This document shows positions 35,989-50,703 of a stretch of 64,000 nucleotides of DNA, in pieces (position 1 is the stretch's first letter; every line of letters starts with the position of its first letter). Both the position numbers and the translations under genes were made by a program. The DNA lies in assembly GCA_003991915.1 (NCBI GenBank), contig RQTK01000074.1, positions 135,441-199,440 of the forward strand, written 5' to 3'. The stretch comes from Elysia chlorotica. Lineage: Eukaryota > Mollusca > Gastropoda > Plakobranchidae. A model generated the notes under the pieces. It was not told the DNA's origin. It made no database searches and worked only from the letters and a program-made list of their open reading frames with translations.

Positions 35989-38301
35989 TGAGACAGAGAG
36001 AGACAGAGAGAGACAGAGACAGAGAGAGAGGGGGGGAGCAGACACATATACACATAAAGAACTAAGTCGACCACGATGAAAATAAGAATTCTATCTATGA
36101 TAAACTATGGTTTTAAGTCACGCCTGAGACAAAAAAATCTCAATCAAACCAATTCTCTACCGGAGGGTATCAGGGTATCAGGGTATCAGGTTACCGCCCA
36201 TGGTCAAACACGATGATGTGCTGGGAGAGTCTGACGACTATTCCCTGCCGTAGACCTACCGAGTAGCAATATTTCAACGGTCCACCATATTTTAAACCAA
36301 CTGGACAATCTTTTAGGCCTATACGAAGTGTGCAAAGGCTCACCTGGTAACAGCCTGAAGGCGCGCCATCTAGAGGCAAGAGTCTGACACTGCCCCGGCC
36401 CAGCGCGTCCCGCTTCCGCTGGCTGCTGAACATGCGCAGTTCGTGGCGCTCCGGCTCCGAGAGGGCGTGGCAGTAGCGGACCTCGTTGTCATGGGGCGGC
36501 AGCTGCTGCAGGAGCTGGCGGATGCGGGTTTTCTCCCCCTGGCTGTTGAGGTAGGGCACCCGGTCCTCGGGCAGGCCGCTGAAGTACAGGTGCACCTGCG
36601 GGAGACACACACACAAACAAGGGTTAAATTCACGTATCAATCAAGTATTAAACGATACTGAGTGGTGAAGAGCATTGACGCATTCAGTGGCAGAGAATGG
36701 TGGAGTGAAGAAAGAAAAAAAAACGTGTAGTTGGAAGTTATCCAGTAGGGTGTGAAGGTCGCTTCCACTCTGAGACTGGGACGGTAACTATCAAAAGATG
36801 GATAAAGAGGATCTCATCTAGATCTGCCTTCAGCTCTACAGTTTAGTCGACCAACCGTTCTGGTAGTTTATGGTTGTACATGCATCCCAAGAAACAACAT
36901 CACGCTGTAACAGTCAACTTCATGCTGCTGGTTCAGTGCCGGTGTGGTGGGACTGTAAGGAGTTTTTAATTTCCAAAATGAGCCTGGTACTTAGTCACGG
37001 TATCAGATGGACGACTGTACCGAAGGAATGGGTGGAAGAGACAAATATTGATAGTTAGAGAGGGATAGGGCAAGGATGATAGAGAGAAAAATAGATAAAA
37101 ATTAGGGGGGGGGGAGAAATAGAGAGGACGTAAAAAGAAAGAGAAGAAAAAAGGACGGGAGAGAGGAAGAGGGAGTAAAGCAGAAAAAGGAGAGAGAATG
37201 CAGTACGGAAAGGTCGAAGGTGCTACAAGGTGTAGGGAAAGAGAAGAGTTTGTTGTGCTGGGTGTAAGGAATGCTGGGAGGTTTTGTATGATGTAATTGA
37301 AGGGGTCGTTTAAATATCACACCCAAGGCACGGCTCGATAGTTTTTTAGAAAAGAGGGGAAACTGTTTCGTTGTTTCCTTTTGGGTGTCTTTTACATTCT
37401 GTTGGTGTAAAACTCACACTCACGCTAAACAAATAATAATATGAGCCTGTGGGTTTGTGTGTTGCTTAGCATCCAACGTCAGCACTTTATAAGCACTCCA
37501 CTCTCATAAAGGCGAATGCATAAAGGGACCAAAAGTGACCAGCCTCCACTTATTTTTTTTATTTTCGAAATCGGTACATGCAACATTGTTCCTAAGTCAA
37601 ATGCTGGAGTTAGGACTGTCATACAATGTCAAGAACACTTTTCGGACACTTCCGTTTGGGCAACAAATCTAAGAGGTTGAAACATAAAGTTTAAAGCACT
37701 CAAAATAACAATTTTCCAAATAGTTTAATCTAAAGTGATATTTTGTTACAAAAAAAAAACAACAACAACGCAACCCCTTTAAAACAAATGTGGACATCAT
37801 TGAGGTAATGTATTGTGATATGAATATCATTGCGATATCACGATCAGAGAATCGCTGTTTCAAGGACGATTACTATGAGTAAGAATAGTACATTATACAA
37901 CTCATTACCAGTGTTGGGAAAGTGGCGTCCTCGTTAGTGGTGCCTCTGTCGTATTGGCTCAGAATGAGTACACACGTGACTTAGGTTCCAGGGCCAAAAG
38001 CAAGTTGTGTCTGACAGTAAGCAAGAAGAGTGACCCTCCTTAGAGCTGACCACGTCACGCTAATCTGACCGACGACCAGTGCTGGCCAGTGTTGGTCTGT
38101 CCAAACCGCCTGGTGTGGACATATCGACCTGATGGATCAGCCCAGAGACTATACCACTAAGAGACCTACGTGTCGTTAAACTTGGAGGAGAGACGTGATA
38201 AATCAAATGGACTGTTTTTGGTCGTTTTTTCGTGGTCGAAGAATCCAACATTCTAAAAATTCCACACACTGCAATTACTTTGAGAAAGAGACAGAGAGAG
38301 T

Positions 38302-38373
<72 letters not shown>

Positions 38374-39021
38374 CAGAAGTGAAGGAGAGGAGAGGAGAGA
38401 TATTTATGGATGAATGTAGATAGACAAGACATACACAACTCATAAGGCCGACAGAGAGATAGACAATGTATGGCTACGACCTAGATGGATAGAAATATTG
38501 GTACACAAAGTGAGCAAAATATACCCATCGTGTAAAGTTTGAGACTCAAACAAATTCCAGTGTCAAGAAACACCATTTCCTTAGGAAGGTAACAGTCTAA
38601 GCCCCATCCCTTCCTTAAAGTTTCTAGTATTCTAACCGTATTCCATGGTTGTTACAAGGCTACTGTGGAGCTCTCACAGTCACTCTAAAAGCACTGTAAT
38701 GAAGTGATTAGCACACATGATAGTTTAGTATCTAACTACGTTTCAACTTCCACATCTCATGATCATCAAGTTTTTCCTTCCCTCATTCCACACCTACCCC
38801 CTCTCTCTCTCTCTCTCTGTCCTTCACACCTTTCTCCTTCGATCTCATACAGCACTCTTTTTCTCCTCTTTCCCTCTCTCTCTATTTTAAATCTCTATGT
38901 CCATCTGCATCTTTCTATATATATACATTCCCCACTCTTTTTTCCCCTCTCTCCACCTGTATTTGCGTTTCTTTCACTCTCTCCCATAATACATATGGGA
39001 AAAAAAAGGGGGGGGGATCCA

Positions 39022-39075
<54 letters not shown>

Positions 39076-39570
39076 CACCTTTCTAGATCTCATACAACAA
39101 TATCTCTTTCTCTGTGCCTATCTCTTCTTTCCCTCTATTTTAAATCTCTATGTCCATCTGCATCTTTCTATATAGCCTTCCCTCTCTCCACCTGTATTTG
39201 CGTTTCTTTCACTCTCTCCCATAATAAATATTGGGGAGGGGGGATCCACAAAAACCCAGCGAAATATCCCCATCCTGATATCATTAGTATCATATCCAGG
39301 CAGTTGATCGCAAGCAGTCTGGAGAGTACCTCGGTAGCAGACCCAGGTAAACTAGATTTTAAGTTATCATTTTAGTTTTAGTTATCGACTCAAAAAGATT
39401 TCTCCACCTGTAATCGCACTCAAACCCTATTGGCCAAGGATGTTACAAAATCACGGTCGAGTTCCCAAAATTATTTCCTGGCCAACTTATCTTGAAATAA
39501 TTAGCATCTAGGTCTGGTCGTTCCAGAACTTGATAGTTTAAAGTCTACTCTTCCACCTCACCTGTCCTAC

Positions 39571-39610
<40 letters not shown>

Positions 39611-39925
39611 TCTCTCTACCAGAGACAGAGGCCCAGCTTGGGGTCGTTAGCATCAGTTCCCATCATCCTGAGTGAAGTGTATCTCTGTAGCAGAGCCCAG
39701 GTAACCCAACAGTTATGCTTCCCCTGGGGTTCCCCAGATTTCCCTCCCCCTTGCTCTGCAGAATCGATCTAGACCGACTGTTTACTTTCACCTGCAGACT
39801 GCGGCAAGAAATTAGCCTGGCCTCCAGAATTACACTTGGTATTTCCAAAACGTCAGGGGCTACACTAAAAAAATCTACAGCACTCTTCCACTTTCCTCTT
39901 CTCCTCTTCCTACCCACCCCCAATT

Positions 39926-39997
<72 letters not shown>

Positions 39998-42900
39998 ACT
40001 CTCTCTCCCCGCATTTCAAAATCACTTCTCCAAATCTATTTTCTGCCTAGCTGCACGTATTTATATCCCCAACAACATGGCATCCCTCTATCTCATATAT
40101 GACATTTCCTACATCCAACACTCTCAGATCCCTCTCTCCATCATCATCCTCTTTCTATCATAAATCTCTACGTTACAGCGCACACAATTTATTTATTTTC
40201 AATGTCTTGCGTGGCATCTCAAGCTGTGTTACGCTGCATGCCCACCGCTCCAGAGTCTCTGGCCCATTGACTCGCTGACAATGCAGAGCTACCTCTACTC
40301 GACGTATATATAGACTCTATAGTATCTTCCGTGTATGTTAGAGAGGCGTGATTAGTTTTACCAGTATTTCGGTGTTTCTCTACACTCCATCCTCTCCATT
40401 ATTCCGCCGTTAGACGCTAGTGTTATTCTCCGCCAACCAGCCAACCAGCTGCAGGAACAGAAAACAAACCTTAATTCCAGCAACACAAAAAACAAACAAG
40501 AGGAACCGAAATTATTACACCGAGTTTGTTTTTCTTGGCGTGTTGTTTCTTATTGGGTAATTCGGCGAGATTAATTAGGCTTGTCGCGGCCAATGACGTC
40601 ATGAGATAAGCAGGCGCCTACTTCCCGTGTATTATCGTTCTTGGGTTTATCCTGTCACACAAGTATAGACTGAGTGGGGACAACACTGCGTTTATATGGA
40701 AAATTATTATAGCTCTAAATTCTACGTTTAGCATTATAACTGTTTTCCCCCCTTATCGCATCATAAGCATACAATGTTATTGACATATGAGAGGAGAGCG
40801 ATGTCTCTACCAGCAGACAGGCCGTCTAAGATTACAGACTTCACCTAAGGTCCCGTGAGGAGATACTCTCAGCATCGATGTCCAGACATTTAGGCAATCA
40901 CGGTAGGAGATACTCTCAGCATCGATGTCCAGACATTTAGGCAATCATGGTCAGCAAAAGGGAAACTCTAATAATCCAGAGAAATTGTATACTTGTAGAA
41001 ACATGTGGGTTTGTGGTGGGTGTGTGGTAGGGAAAGATTTGAACCGTATATCTCCTACTCGTCACTCCAGGGCACTAAACAACCCAGCTTTCTCTGTCAG
41101 CGTTCGTTTCTAATAACCCTTTTCTACTGTAAACATTTGTAATTATTTTTCAAAGCCAACACATGACTTACGGGCGTAGCAGTATTTAACGCAGTGAATT
41201 GTAACCAATCGTTCAAGTTCCGATATCAATAGCTGTGTACCCCTACCAAACCTCCATGCCCTTAAAAAAGCAAAGATGCATACACAATTTCACACATGCA
41301 TACGATTGCGAAGCTCTGCACATACAAACAGTCATGGGATTCATTGGTTGAAAAGTTCTCTATTCAATACAACAATACCCTCTTGAAGTGAGAGGCCTTT
41401 AACTAGAGATTTGTATAACCCATCCATCTATCCTAGCCTTGTTTAGTGAATATTTTAACTACCAGACCTGTTCCGTGCGATGAGTCGATTCCAGCGTTTC
41501 ATCATCTAAGTTGCCCCCTCAGACATCTCATCCTACCTCTTGGTACCTGTCAAAACTTGAAAACTTGAAAACGTCGTAGCTCTTTCTTCAGATCCGATTT
41601 ACATTTCATCCATCACTTCCTCTACCGCTGTATCCCTCTTTCTCTCTCCCTACCTCCGTCCTCTCCAAAAGCCATATCCCCTTTTTTCTTCTTTCACACT
41701 GTAACTGTATTTATCACTCTTTCTTCTTCTTCTCTCACCCCCTCTCTCCAGGTAAGGAGGGGGGGGGGGGAGCAGTCTCCCTGGCGGACCCCGATCTGAC
41801 TGAGCTACCTGGGCTGTGATCTGTAGGCCTGTGCAGCGTACCTTACTGGAGGCGTCTTACTCTCTGTGTCTAGATGAGCGCTGTCCCAGTGCCTGGCAGC
41901 TCACACTGTTATGATGCATCGAGTTAGATTCACTATGGATTATCCCTCGACCTCTCTTTGGCATCTTTTTTCTCCATATCCATCCAATTCTCCCAATCCA
42001 CCTTCCTCTTTCCTTTCATCTTTTTTCTCCATATCCTTCCAATTCTCCCAATTCACCTTCCTCTTTCCTTTCATCTTTTTTCTCCATATCCTTCCAATTC
42101 TCCCAATCCACCTTCCTCTTTCCTTTCATCTTTTTCCTCCATATCCTTCCAATTCTCCCAATCTACCTTCCTCTTTCCTTTCATCTTTTTTCTCCATATC
42201 CTTCCAATTCTCCCAATCTACCTTCCTCTTTCCTTTCATCTTTTTTCTCCATATCCTTCCAATTCTCCCTATCTACCTTCCTCTTTCCTTTCATCTGTTT
42301 TCTCCATATCCTTCCAATTCTCCCATCTACCTTCCTCTTTCCTTTCATCTGTTTTTTCCATATCCTTCCAATTCTCCCAATCTACCGTCCTCTATTTCTT
42401 CCATCTCCAGCCTCCAGCTTTCTGTCGGCATATGTTTCTTCTTTTCATATCTTTTTATCCTCCTTCTCCCACTATCTCTATCAGCCTTCATCTGTCTGTC
42501 TGTCTGTCCATCTTTCTATCTATCTATTTATCTATCTATCTCTTGTCTTTCTTCTATTCCAGCTTTCTCTATACCATCAACATCTCTCCATCTCAGCATC
42601 TATCTGTCTCTGTCTTTGTCTGTCCGCCTGTTTCACTCACTCTTTCTCACCTCTCTTGCTCAAGGCGCACCTTGCTCCAACCAACAGAGTTTGACGAGTT
42701 TTAGCCTTTTTGAAAGCTCATCAAGCAGAATGGATGGATTGAGTGTTATTGGTACCATGATGGAACCAGCAGGGAAGCTTCACTCCCGCTGCTTGTTGCG
42801 TGGCTGATGGATTAGGTATGTTGGAGCGGTATTTACGGGACACAAAATAATTTGTTGTGTATCCGCCGTCAATATTCGGGATTCTCCATCGCGATTGTTC

Positions 42901-45535
42901 TCGCACCTTGCACACTTAGCCAACTTAAAGTTCAGTTCTAAATCTCTCCCTCTCTCTCTCTCTATCTCTCTCTCTCTCTCCCTCCCTCCCTCCCTCTCGT
43001 TCGCACTCTATACTCTCTCTTTCTACTATAGATCGTCTCTTTGGCTGGCTGGCTGGCTGGCTGGCTGCATTTGCCTATTTGTCTCTCGCTTTCGGTCTTT
43101 TTCTTATCTCCTCTCTGAATTTGAGATTGATTGTTTGTTTGACGTTATGTTAACGCAAGAGTGTTGATGACAATGCTACCAGCACGAACAGACCTGCGAT
43201 CAAAAGTTCCTTTCTCGGGTGGTGATATTCCACCAACCCAAACACTACTGGTATACCTTGAAATACATCTAGTATCTTTTCTAACAAATAGTTGGAGTTT
43301 CGCTCTGGCCATTTCGGAGCGCAAGATGTGTCAATCGGTAATGAGCTAGACTCATGAGCAGGTGGTCGAGGTTCAGATCTAATGTTGCTATCTGATATCG
43401 TACATAATTCTATCGGGAAGTTAGTGGTTCTATAACATCGTAGGAACTTTGTTGAGTTGATAAAGAGACGGGTCTGGGAAACCAAAATTCCAAGCTAAAT
43501 TAGCTGGCTAGCTAACTAGAGAGAGGGAGACAGAAATAGGGTGACTGAAAGAGAACCCGACAGAGAGAGATAGAGATGGAGATAGGGAGAGAGAGAGCGA
43601 GAGACCCGACGGAGAAAACTATCCAGATAGACTGAGAGATTTACAAAGATAAAAGATGTACATGTACATGTACGACACTATGTGTATAATGTATGTTCCC
43701 ACAATAGCGCCCACTATGTATATAATGTATGTTCCCACAACACCGCCAATCTCCGCGTACAGAGGCCCATAGCCCCAGTCACCTCCCCGCTAGGAGCGGA
43801 CCCGTCCAGGACCCGTCCACTATCAGCCTGAAGACAGCGATTATCTCTGGGAGGCCAGGCTTGCACGCGTGTGTTAATCGCCCCGAGTGCTGTAACCGGA
43901 GATTAGCGGGCCTGTAAAGCAGCGAGATAGGCCATGCCGACAGCCGTGAGATGACTTGCTGGTGCAGCCTGTAGGTGTGGCTCACAACAAGCGTCCCCCT
44001 TGTAGTCCCTGGTCGTCCCGCGCACTGCCCACTGTGCAAGCTTTGCGATTCATACGGTGATAACTGATGACGTACTCACGCCCCTTGGGCAAGGGATTCT
44101 CTGATCGCTCATTGGGTTGAGTTGAGTTGGTTTTAACGTCCAACATCAGCACTATATAGGCTATATTGTGGACGGGCCCCAAGACGGACGTCTGACAATT
44201 GTATGTGCTGCCACACACGAGACAGGGCGGGGATACCATGATACTCATTGGCTCCGTAAGTGTAGCACAGAGCTGTGATTGGCCGCTGGTGCAGATTCCC
44301 TTGGTTATCGCGAGGCCTCCTGTCACCCACCGCCTGCCGCCATCACTCAGCGGAGCCAGCCACGCATTCCAACAGATAAGCTCACATCGACACGGACTGG
44401 CATGGGAGACGTTCCGTTAGTGAACAAAAGAGGGATGTTAGGGCGTCGCGACCTCGGATTTACGAAGATATTTCGCATGGAGATTTAAAGAAAGCAGTAA
44501 GATCTTTGTGGTTGTCAGTTGTCAGTCGACAACACCGACGGCATGAGAGACGTTCCGCTAGTGATTTAATATGGGTGTTGGGACTCACTGGGTGAGTGAA
44601 ACCGATACGGTTGGGCATGAAAGACGTTCACTGTTCTGCTAGATAATAAATGACGTTATGTTGGGTGAAAGAAGCCGACATGATATACTGCGATTGGACA
44701 TCCCAGTGTCATCTTTCCGAGCACAATGACTCGCCTTGTCCTCTGTTTAAACTATCGAAGATGGTGCCAGCTCCGATTTATTCGCGATTCCATGGTATGG
44801 CTTGAAGAAATAGAAAAAGGTAATTCAGACAGTCTATAACTATCAGGACCAGTGGGTGGCATTGGCAGATTGTGTGTAGCCAAGATCTAATAGATCCTTT
44901 TGCCTAAGGAACAAGCCCCCCGCCAATTTTTAACCGTCGACAACTCCAGACCAGGGTGCTTCTACTGTGTCACCACTAAAGGCCAGGCCTAGTTTCTTCA
45001 ATTATCTCATGCTCCAAGGTGATGGGCCTCGAGACTTGCGCCTGTGTATCGATAAAGGTAAAAAAGCAGTTGGACTTGCATCTGTGTATCGCTGATGGTA
45101 AAAGAGAAGTTGGACGCAGGACGCGAGCTACTGTAAATCGGGTATAGTACATACAGTGATGGCCGGTACCTCAGTAGGTGACGCTCTGGTCTGGCAAACT
45201 GGATATCCGCGATTCGAATCTCAGCTCTGTGGCACCGTTTCCACATAGGAGCCTCCAGAAAACCTAGGGGGCGTAAAACTAATCAGGGATTACATGGGCT
45301 GCTCGTGTACTGGTGTACCTGTAGTGGCGGCAGTGTGAGGCGGGGGCGAGATGGAGAGATGGAGGTAACACCCATCATACCCTGGGAGATGCCGGCCATG
45401 AATCACCTGGCAACACGTCACGATCTCATCAAGGTACGACGCTTTCTTAGAACTATATATAATACACGGCTGAAGTCTGTACAAAATAGACACAAGCCGC
45501 AGCAGATGGGAGCAAATTGTGAAAACATTGAAAAC

Positions 45536-45601
<66 letters not shown>

Positions 45602-45935
45602 ATGTCTCTCATATTCCCTCCCTCATTGCTCACCCAGCCCGTCTTTTTCCACCCCTTCTCCATGGTTTGAGAGATTTATGTTGTTTTCAATGTTTTCACA
45701 ATTTGCTGTGTGCAGCGGAGTGCTGAAATAGACATTGGGGTGCGTTAAAAACTCTGTTCTAAGTCTGGGTGCTTTGGTAAAGCGTGTAAATGGGCTTAAA
45801 TTTATAGTTCATGGAGGGAGGGAGAGTCAGAGAAGAGAGACAGACGGACAGACAAAGATTGAATGAGAGACAGAGACACGACACACATAGTGATAGAGAA
45901 ACAGAAAGATACGTGATAGAGGGGGTTGAAGAGAT

Positions 45936-45976
<41 letters not shown>

Positions 45977-46248
45977 TGATATGAAATGAGGAACTGTTGA
46001 GTCTGAAAACTAGCCTCTTTCACAAAGGCTCTTTCATATATATACATTGACTCACGCACCTGGATAGTTTCTGTTCAAAGTGAAAAGGCTGTGTTTGGAA
46101 CTCACCTTCTGTGCCCTGCCCTGCTCCTGCCCATCACAGCTGGCGCGTCTGCTGATGGAGTGCCTGGGGCTCTGTCGGGCGTTCCTCTGTGTATCTTCCT
46201 CCTAACACACACTTTCACACACTCTGTCTACCTACCTATCTATCAATG

Positions 46249-46300
<52 letters not shown>

Positions 46301-47963
46301 CAGGTTAAATCATAAAAACAAATCTCTTGGTCTTTCTGAGTGAGTCGTCAGCATCTCCAGGTAAGATTGTTTGCCTCCGCTCCCCAGTGCACCCACCCCA
46401 GGCTCCCCCCTGGCTTCCCACGGATCCCTCTTTTGCCAACAGTTTGCTTGTCACATGAGGCGTGAACGCTTGAATTACCGCTCCTGCTGCTGCTGCTGTT
46501 GCTGCTGCAGGCATAAAACTGCCTCTTCCTTCTAGTTTCAGCGTCTCATAAGTCTCAAGACTCCGGGTGAATAAGACTGCTCTTCCCTCTAGTTTCAGCG
46601 TCTCATAAGTCTCTCAGGTCTCCGGGTGAATAAAGCTGCTCACGTAAAGCGATACGAGTCTCGCGATTCACACGGCAATAACGAATGACGTAATCAATCT
46701 CCTTTGCCATGGGCTTTTCCGATCGCTCATTGGTGCCGTTGCAAATCCATTCACCTTGGTTGAGCTATTGGCCCCCGTACTGCAAGGCGTTTGATACGTT
46801 ATTAGTTCTCCCGTGGTGCCACTGATCCATGCGCCCGAGCACGGGTCGCCACAGATGGCTTCTCCACGTCACGGCCTGGAAGCCGCCAGCACCAGGAGGG
46901 AGTCAGTCAATTAAACGTTCCGCTCACTGCGTCTACACTCTCTGGCCACACTCCACTGGCAGCAAGTTGGCCATTTTACTGCTAAAAATAAATAAATAAA
47001 TAATACGAAGAGAGAAAACCATCATCAGTGTTGATGTTTTCTGCAGTACGACAATCTCTAAATTTTTGTGCTAAAATATAAGGACTACATTTCTTTCCCT
47101 CTACCCCTCTCCCTCTTTGTCTCTCTATCTCTCTGTCTATCTCCCAAAGCTCGATCCCTACCATATGTCGGGTCATCAAGATGTGGCCGTCAATCTTGGA
47201 CTTTGGCTGACCATGCCAACGCGTGAGCGACCAAGTCCTAGCGGTTGATCTCCAAGGCCAAATGACAGGAGCAAGAACTTGTAGAGCACTTCAAACCCAC
47301 ATGTTGCCATGTCGCCATCTTAAACTGTATCATAACCTCTCTTAAGTTGATCACAATGAAGGACCATAGAAATCGGCTGTACTGGAATGTTCATTAAATG
47401 GATAACGCACCAGGTTACACGACTTTATCACTTCAGAATTGATACACGCAGCATGGTGTTGCCCTAAGAACATCATCATGGTTGGCATGGCAGATTGTCC
47501 AACGTTAATCTTGAGACCCTTCCGTGACATAACCTAGTTGCTTACATTAAATTAACCAAACAAACCAAACATCACTGCATCCTTCGTCATCCTATGGCGA
47601 ATTTGGAAGGCAGCAAGAGCAATACCCAAACTTACGGCAGTGTTCAGCTTAACAAATCTAAAGATTCATCTCCCTACTCCAGGCAAACGATTTAGGTCCA
47701 TAATTATAGAAAAAAAAACGTGCTGTAAATGGAAAGTGTTTCCAAAAGTAAATTGAGTGCACGCAGATTGAAAGCATATTGGTGGTAAATCAAAAACATT
47801 AAAATCAAGAAACAAACAAAAACACCAGGTTTCGACACCTGTCGGATATTCCAGGCGCCATAAGCCCTAACTCGCGCACACGCCATATATACACACACAA
47901 AGAAAGAATAATATATATATTGAGAGAGAGAGAGTGAGGGAAAGAGAGAGAGGGAGAGAGAGA

Positions 47964-47995
<32 letters not shown>

Positions 47996-49066
47996 TACAT
48001 AGACAGACAGGCACCTGCGACCTAGGAGTTTAACGTCGGATCTTTAACAGACTAGCTCAGTTTTTGCGCGTTTGAAAATTGAAAATTTTGTTTAAAAAAC
48101 AAAACAAAAACAAAAACAAATTGAAATATTCGCCATTTCGTTTAGACTGAAGTTAGCAGGACAGGTGAAGATGGAAACAGACATAACGATAAATTGGCTT
48201 ATTTCTTCCTTTTTTTTTTACTTTTCCCCAGCGGCCTGCCAACCAGCAAAGTGTACATGTTTAGGCCAAAAAGTGGGAGAAAACGCACGCGAAAACGTTC
48301 TTTTGGCGTAAAGTTGGCATATCTGCACTGAATCTGAGAGAGCGTGTCCACCTTCCTGTGTTTAAAGAATTCTAAAAACACTCACTCAGGAAGAGAGCTA
48401 CCGGTACAACTAACAATATCAGAAAAGCCGCGTTCTCTATGGCTAATTTTTTCGAAATTTAATTAGTCATACGTCCCTTCGGTTTCTCAAAGATTGTTCC
48501 ATGGAGTAAAGAGCCGGAGGAAACAGCTGAGATTCGAACCTCTAACTTCTTATTCGTCAATCCTGAGAACAAACCACGAGAGCTATCTAGCGCCCCGCTC
48601 ATTATTTTCGAGGTCGGCGAACAGTAATGAAATTCTTAGAGAGCAATTACTCCTCACGTGCATGTTTCCAATTAGTAATTGAGGCTCTTGGCATGATTTC
48701 CTGTCTCGGTGCGTCTGAATCATTGTTACGCGGTTATTTAAAATATTAAAAAAGAAAAAAAAAGTATCAAAATGAACAAAGCCCTGGGAAAGAAAATGGA
48801 GTCTAGGAAGGGAAATTGTTGAGAGGAAAGCCCACAGAAAAGGTAGAGAGAAGTTTTAGCTAAAGCGAGGGGCAGGTAGGTTTAAAACAGTAGAAGTAGA
48901 AGTAAGGGAATATGAATTGGACGAGGGCAGAACTTACAGTTGATAGAAAGAGCAGGTAGGGTGCTAGCGTTGAGAGAGTGAACGCAGAGACAGGGGAGGG
49001 GGAGAGAGGGGTAAAGATAGAGGGTGGGATGGGAGAGGAGATAGAGAGAGAGAGAGAGAGAAAGAA

Positions 49067-49122
<56 letters not shown>

Positions 49123-49443
49123 ATATCACTCCCACCCACCCCTCCTCCCCTGTCTAAGATATAAGGTATGCTTCTCACACATCACATGGCCCTAGCTCGT
49201 GGGAAGATGGTACCTGAACCCGTGGTGGTGTGAACCTTATCCACATTTAGAATCTAGAGGAGTGGTGGAGAGTAGGAGAGAGAGAGAGAGAATAGGGAGA
49301 GGAGAGAGGAGAGGGAGGGATGATAGAGAAAGCAAGAGGAGAAGAGAGAAAATTAAAGAAGGTAGAAAAGAGAGAGGGGGTGAAATAGAGTCGAATAGAG
49401 CGAGGGAAAGAATGGGAAAGGCAAAGAGGGTATATAGATAGAC

Positions 49444-49534
<91 letters not shown>

Positions 49535-50380
49535 GAATGACAGGATGTTACAAACTGCCAAAAAACATTTTTTCATTTTTCTCTAAATGGTCATCGGTGG
49601 ATATAACCACTTCTTGCTCTGAGCCATCGAATTATAATGCCAACGTTGGGCGTTAAACCAACCCAACACCCATTCAACACACAAAGATGGAGAGAGCTAG
49701 AGAGGAAAGGTGAAAGACGAGGGATGAGAAGACCTTCGTTAACCCTTTATCTCACGCACGAACGTACGCAATGGGGGGCGTGACATGCAACTCAGGACAC
49801 GGAAACAACCAAAAGGTCCGTGAGACATGTCCGAGTCGCTACATAGTGTATGTGATATGAATAGGAACAGCATTCTCTCAACATCACTGCATGCTGCATT
49901 CAGCATTCAAACGTGGCGCTGTGGCAGACTCACAACCCAGCACAAGACAACCAGGGAGTTTCTTTAGACAACTTATGGCACTACAATTGTACAAAGTCTC
50001 TGACATTCTCTAATCTCACTCTCACAGTGTGTGTGATATGAATACGAACAGCATTCTCTCAACAGTACTTCTGCATTAAGTGCATTCACAAAACGTGGCG
50101 GTGTGGCACACAACCCAGGACACGACAACCAGGGAGTTTCTTTGGACTACTTATGGCACTGCAAAGTCTGCCACATTCTCTAGTCTCACTCTCACAGTGT
50201 GTGTGTGTTGTGAATGGGCACAGCATTCTCTCAACAATGTCGCTGGATTCAGCGCATTCACGTAACAGCTCTGCCTGGGTGCATAATGATGGGCAGCAGA
50301 CGAGACCCCAGTCAGTGCACTGACATTTTACAGGTGGTGAAAGCAACAAAATGAGGGAGAAAGGAGAGAGAGCGAGCAAT

Positions 50381-50411
<31 letters not shown>

Positions 50412-50640
50412 TAGATACACATAGTCCGTTAGAGATGTGGGAGGGCTGGAGGGTGAGTGAGTGAGTTTGTTTTCTTTCTATCTTATTTATAAATCTATAA
50501 TTATCTTAGGTTAGAAGGACAGCCACAATGTTGTTGGACTGCTTCTCTGTATCATAATATAATTATCTTTTTCACCATCTCTATCTATCTCTGACCATTC
50601 TTTCACCTACCACTCTCTGTGTCCAACTCTCAGTCTCTCT

Positions 50641-50703
<63 letters not shown>

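Larger units (their letters stand above)
31161..36343. other. prickle intron between PET and LIM1 exons
   Basis: No coding exon is seen. Contents: a tandem duplication of about 161 bases (31273-31433 and 31434-31595); a dispersed repeat at 32264-32507 and 34911-35160; GA tracts at 32983-33026, 33893-33947 and 35958-36032; and purine-rich low complexity at 33620-33900. A small basic ORF at 35313-35723 has no family likeness. Confidence 0.6.

Noticed and set aside
41911..42807. Long plus-strand Phe/Ser/Pro frames
   Set aside because: They are readings of the 55-base pyrimidine minisatellite, open in two frames at once.
45158..45240. Possible tRNA gene
   Set aside because: A-box and B-box likeness but no plausible cloverleaf; similar decayed pieces occur repeatedly, as expected for SINEs.
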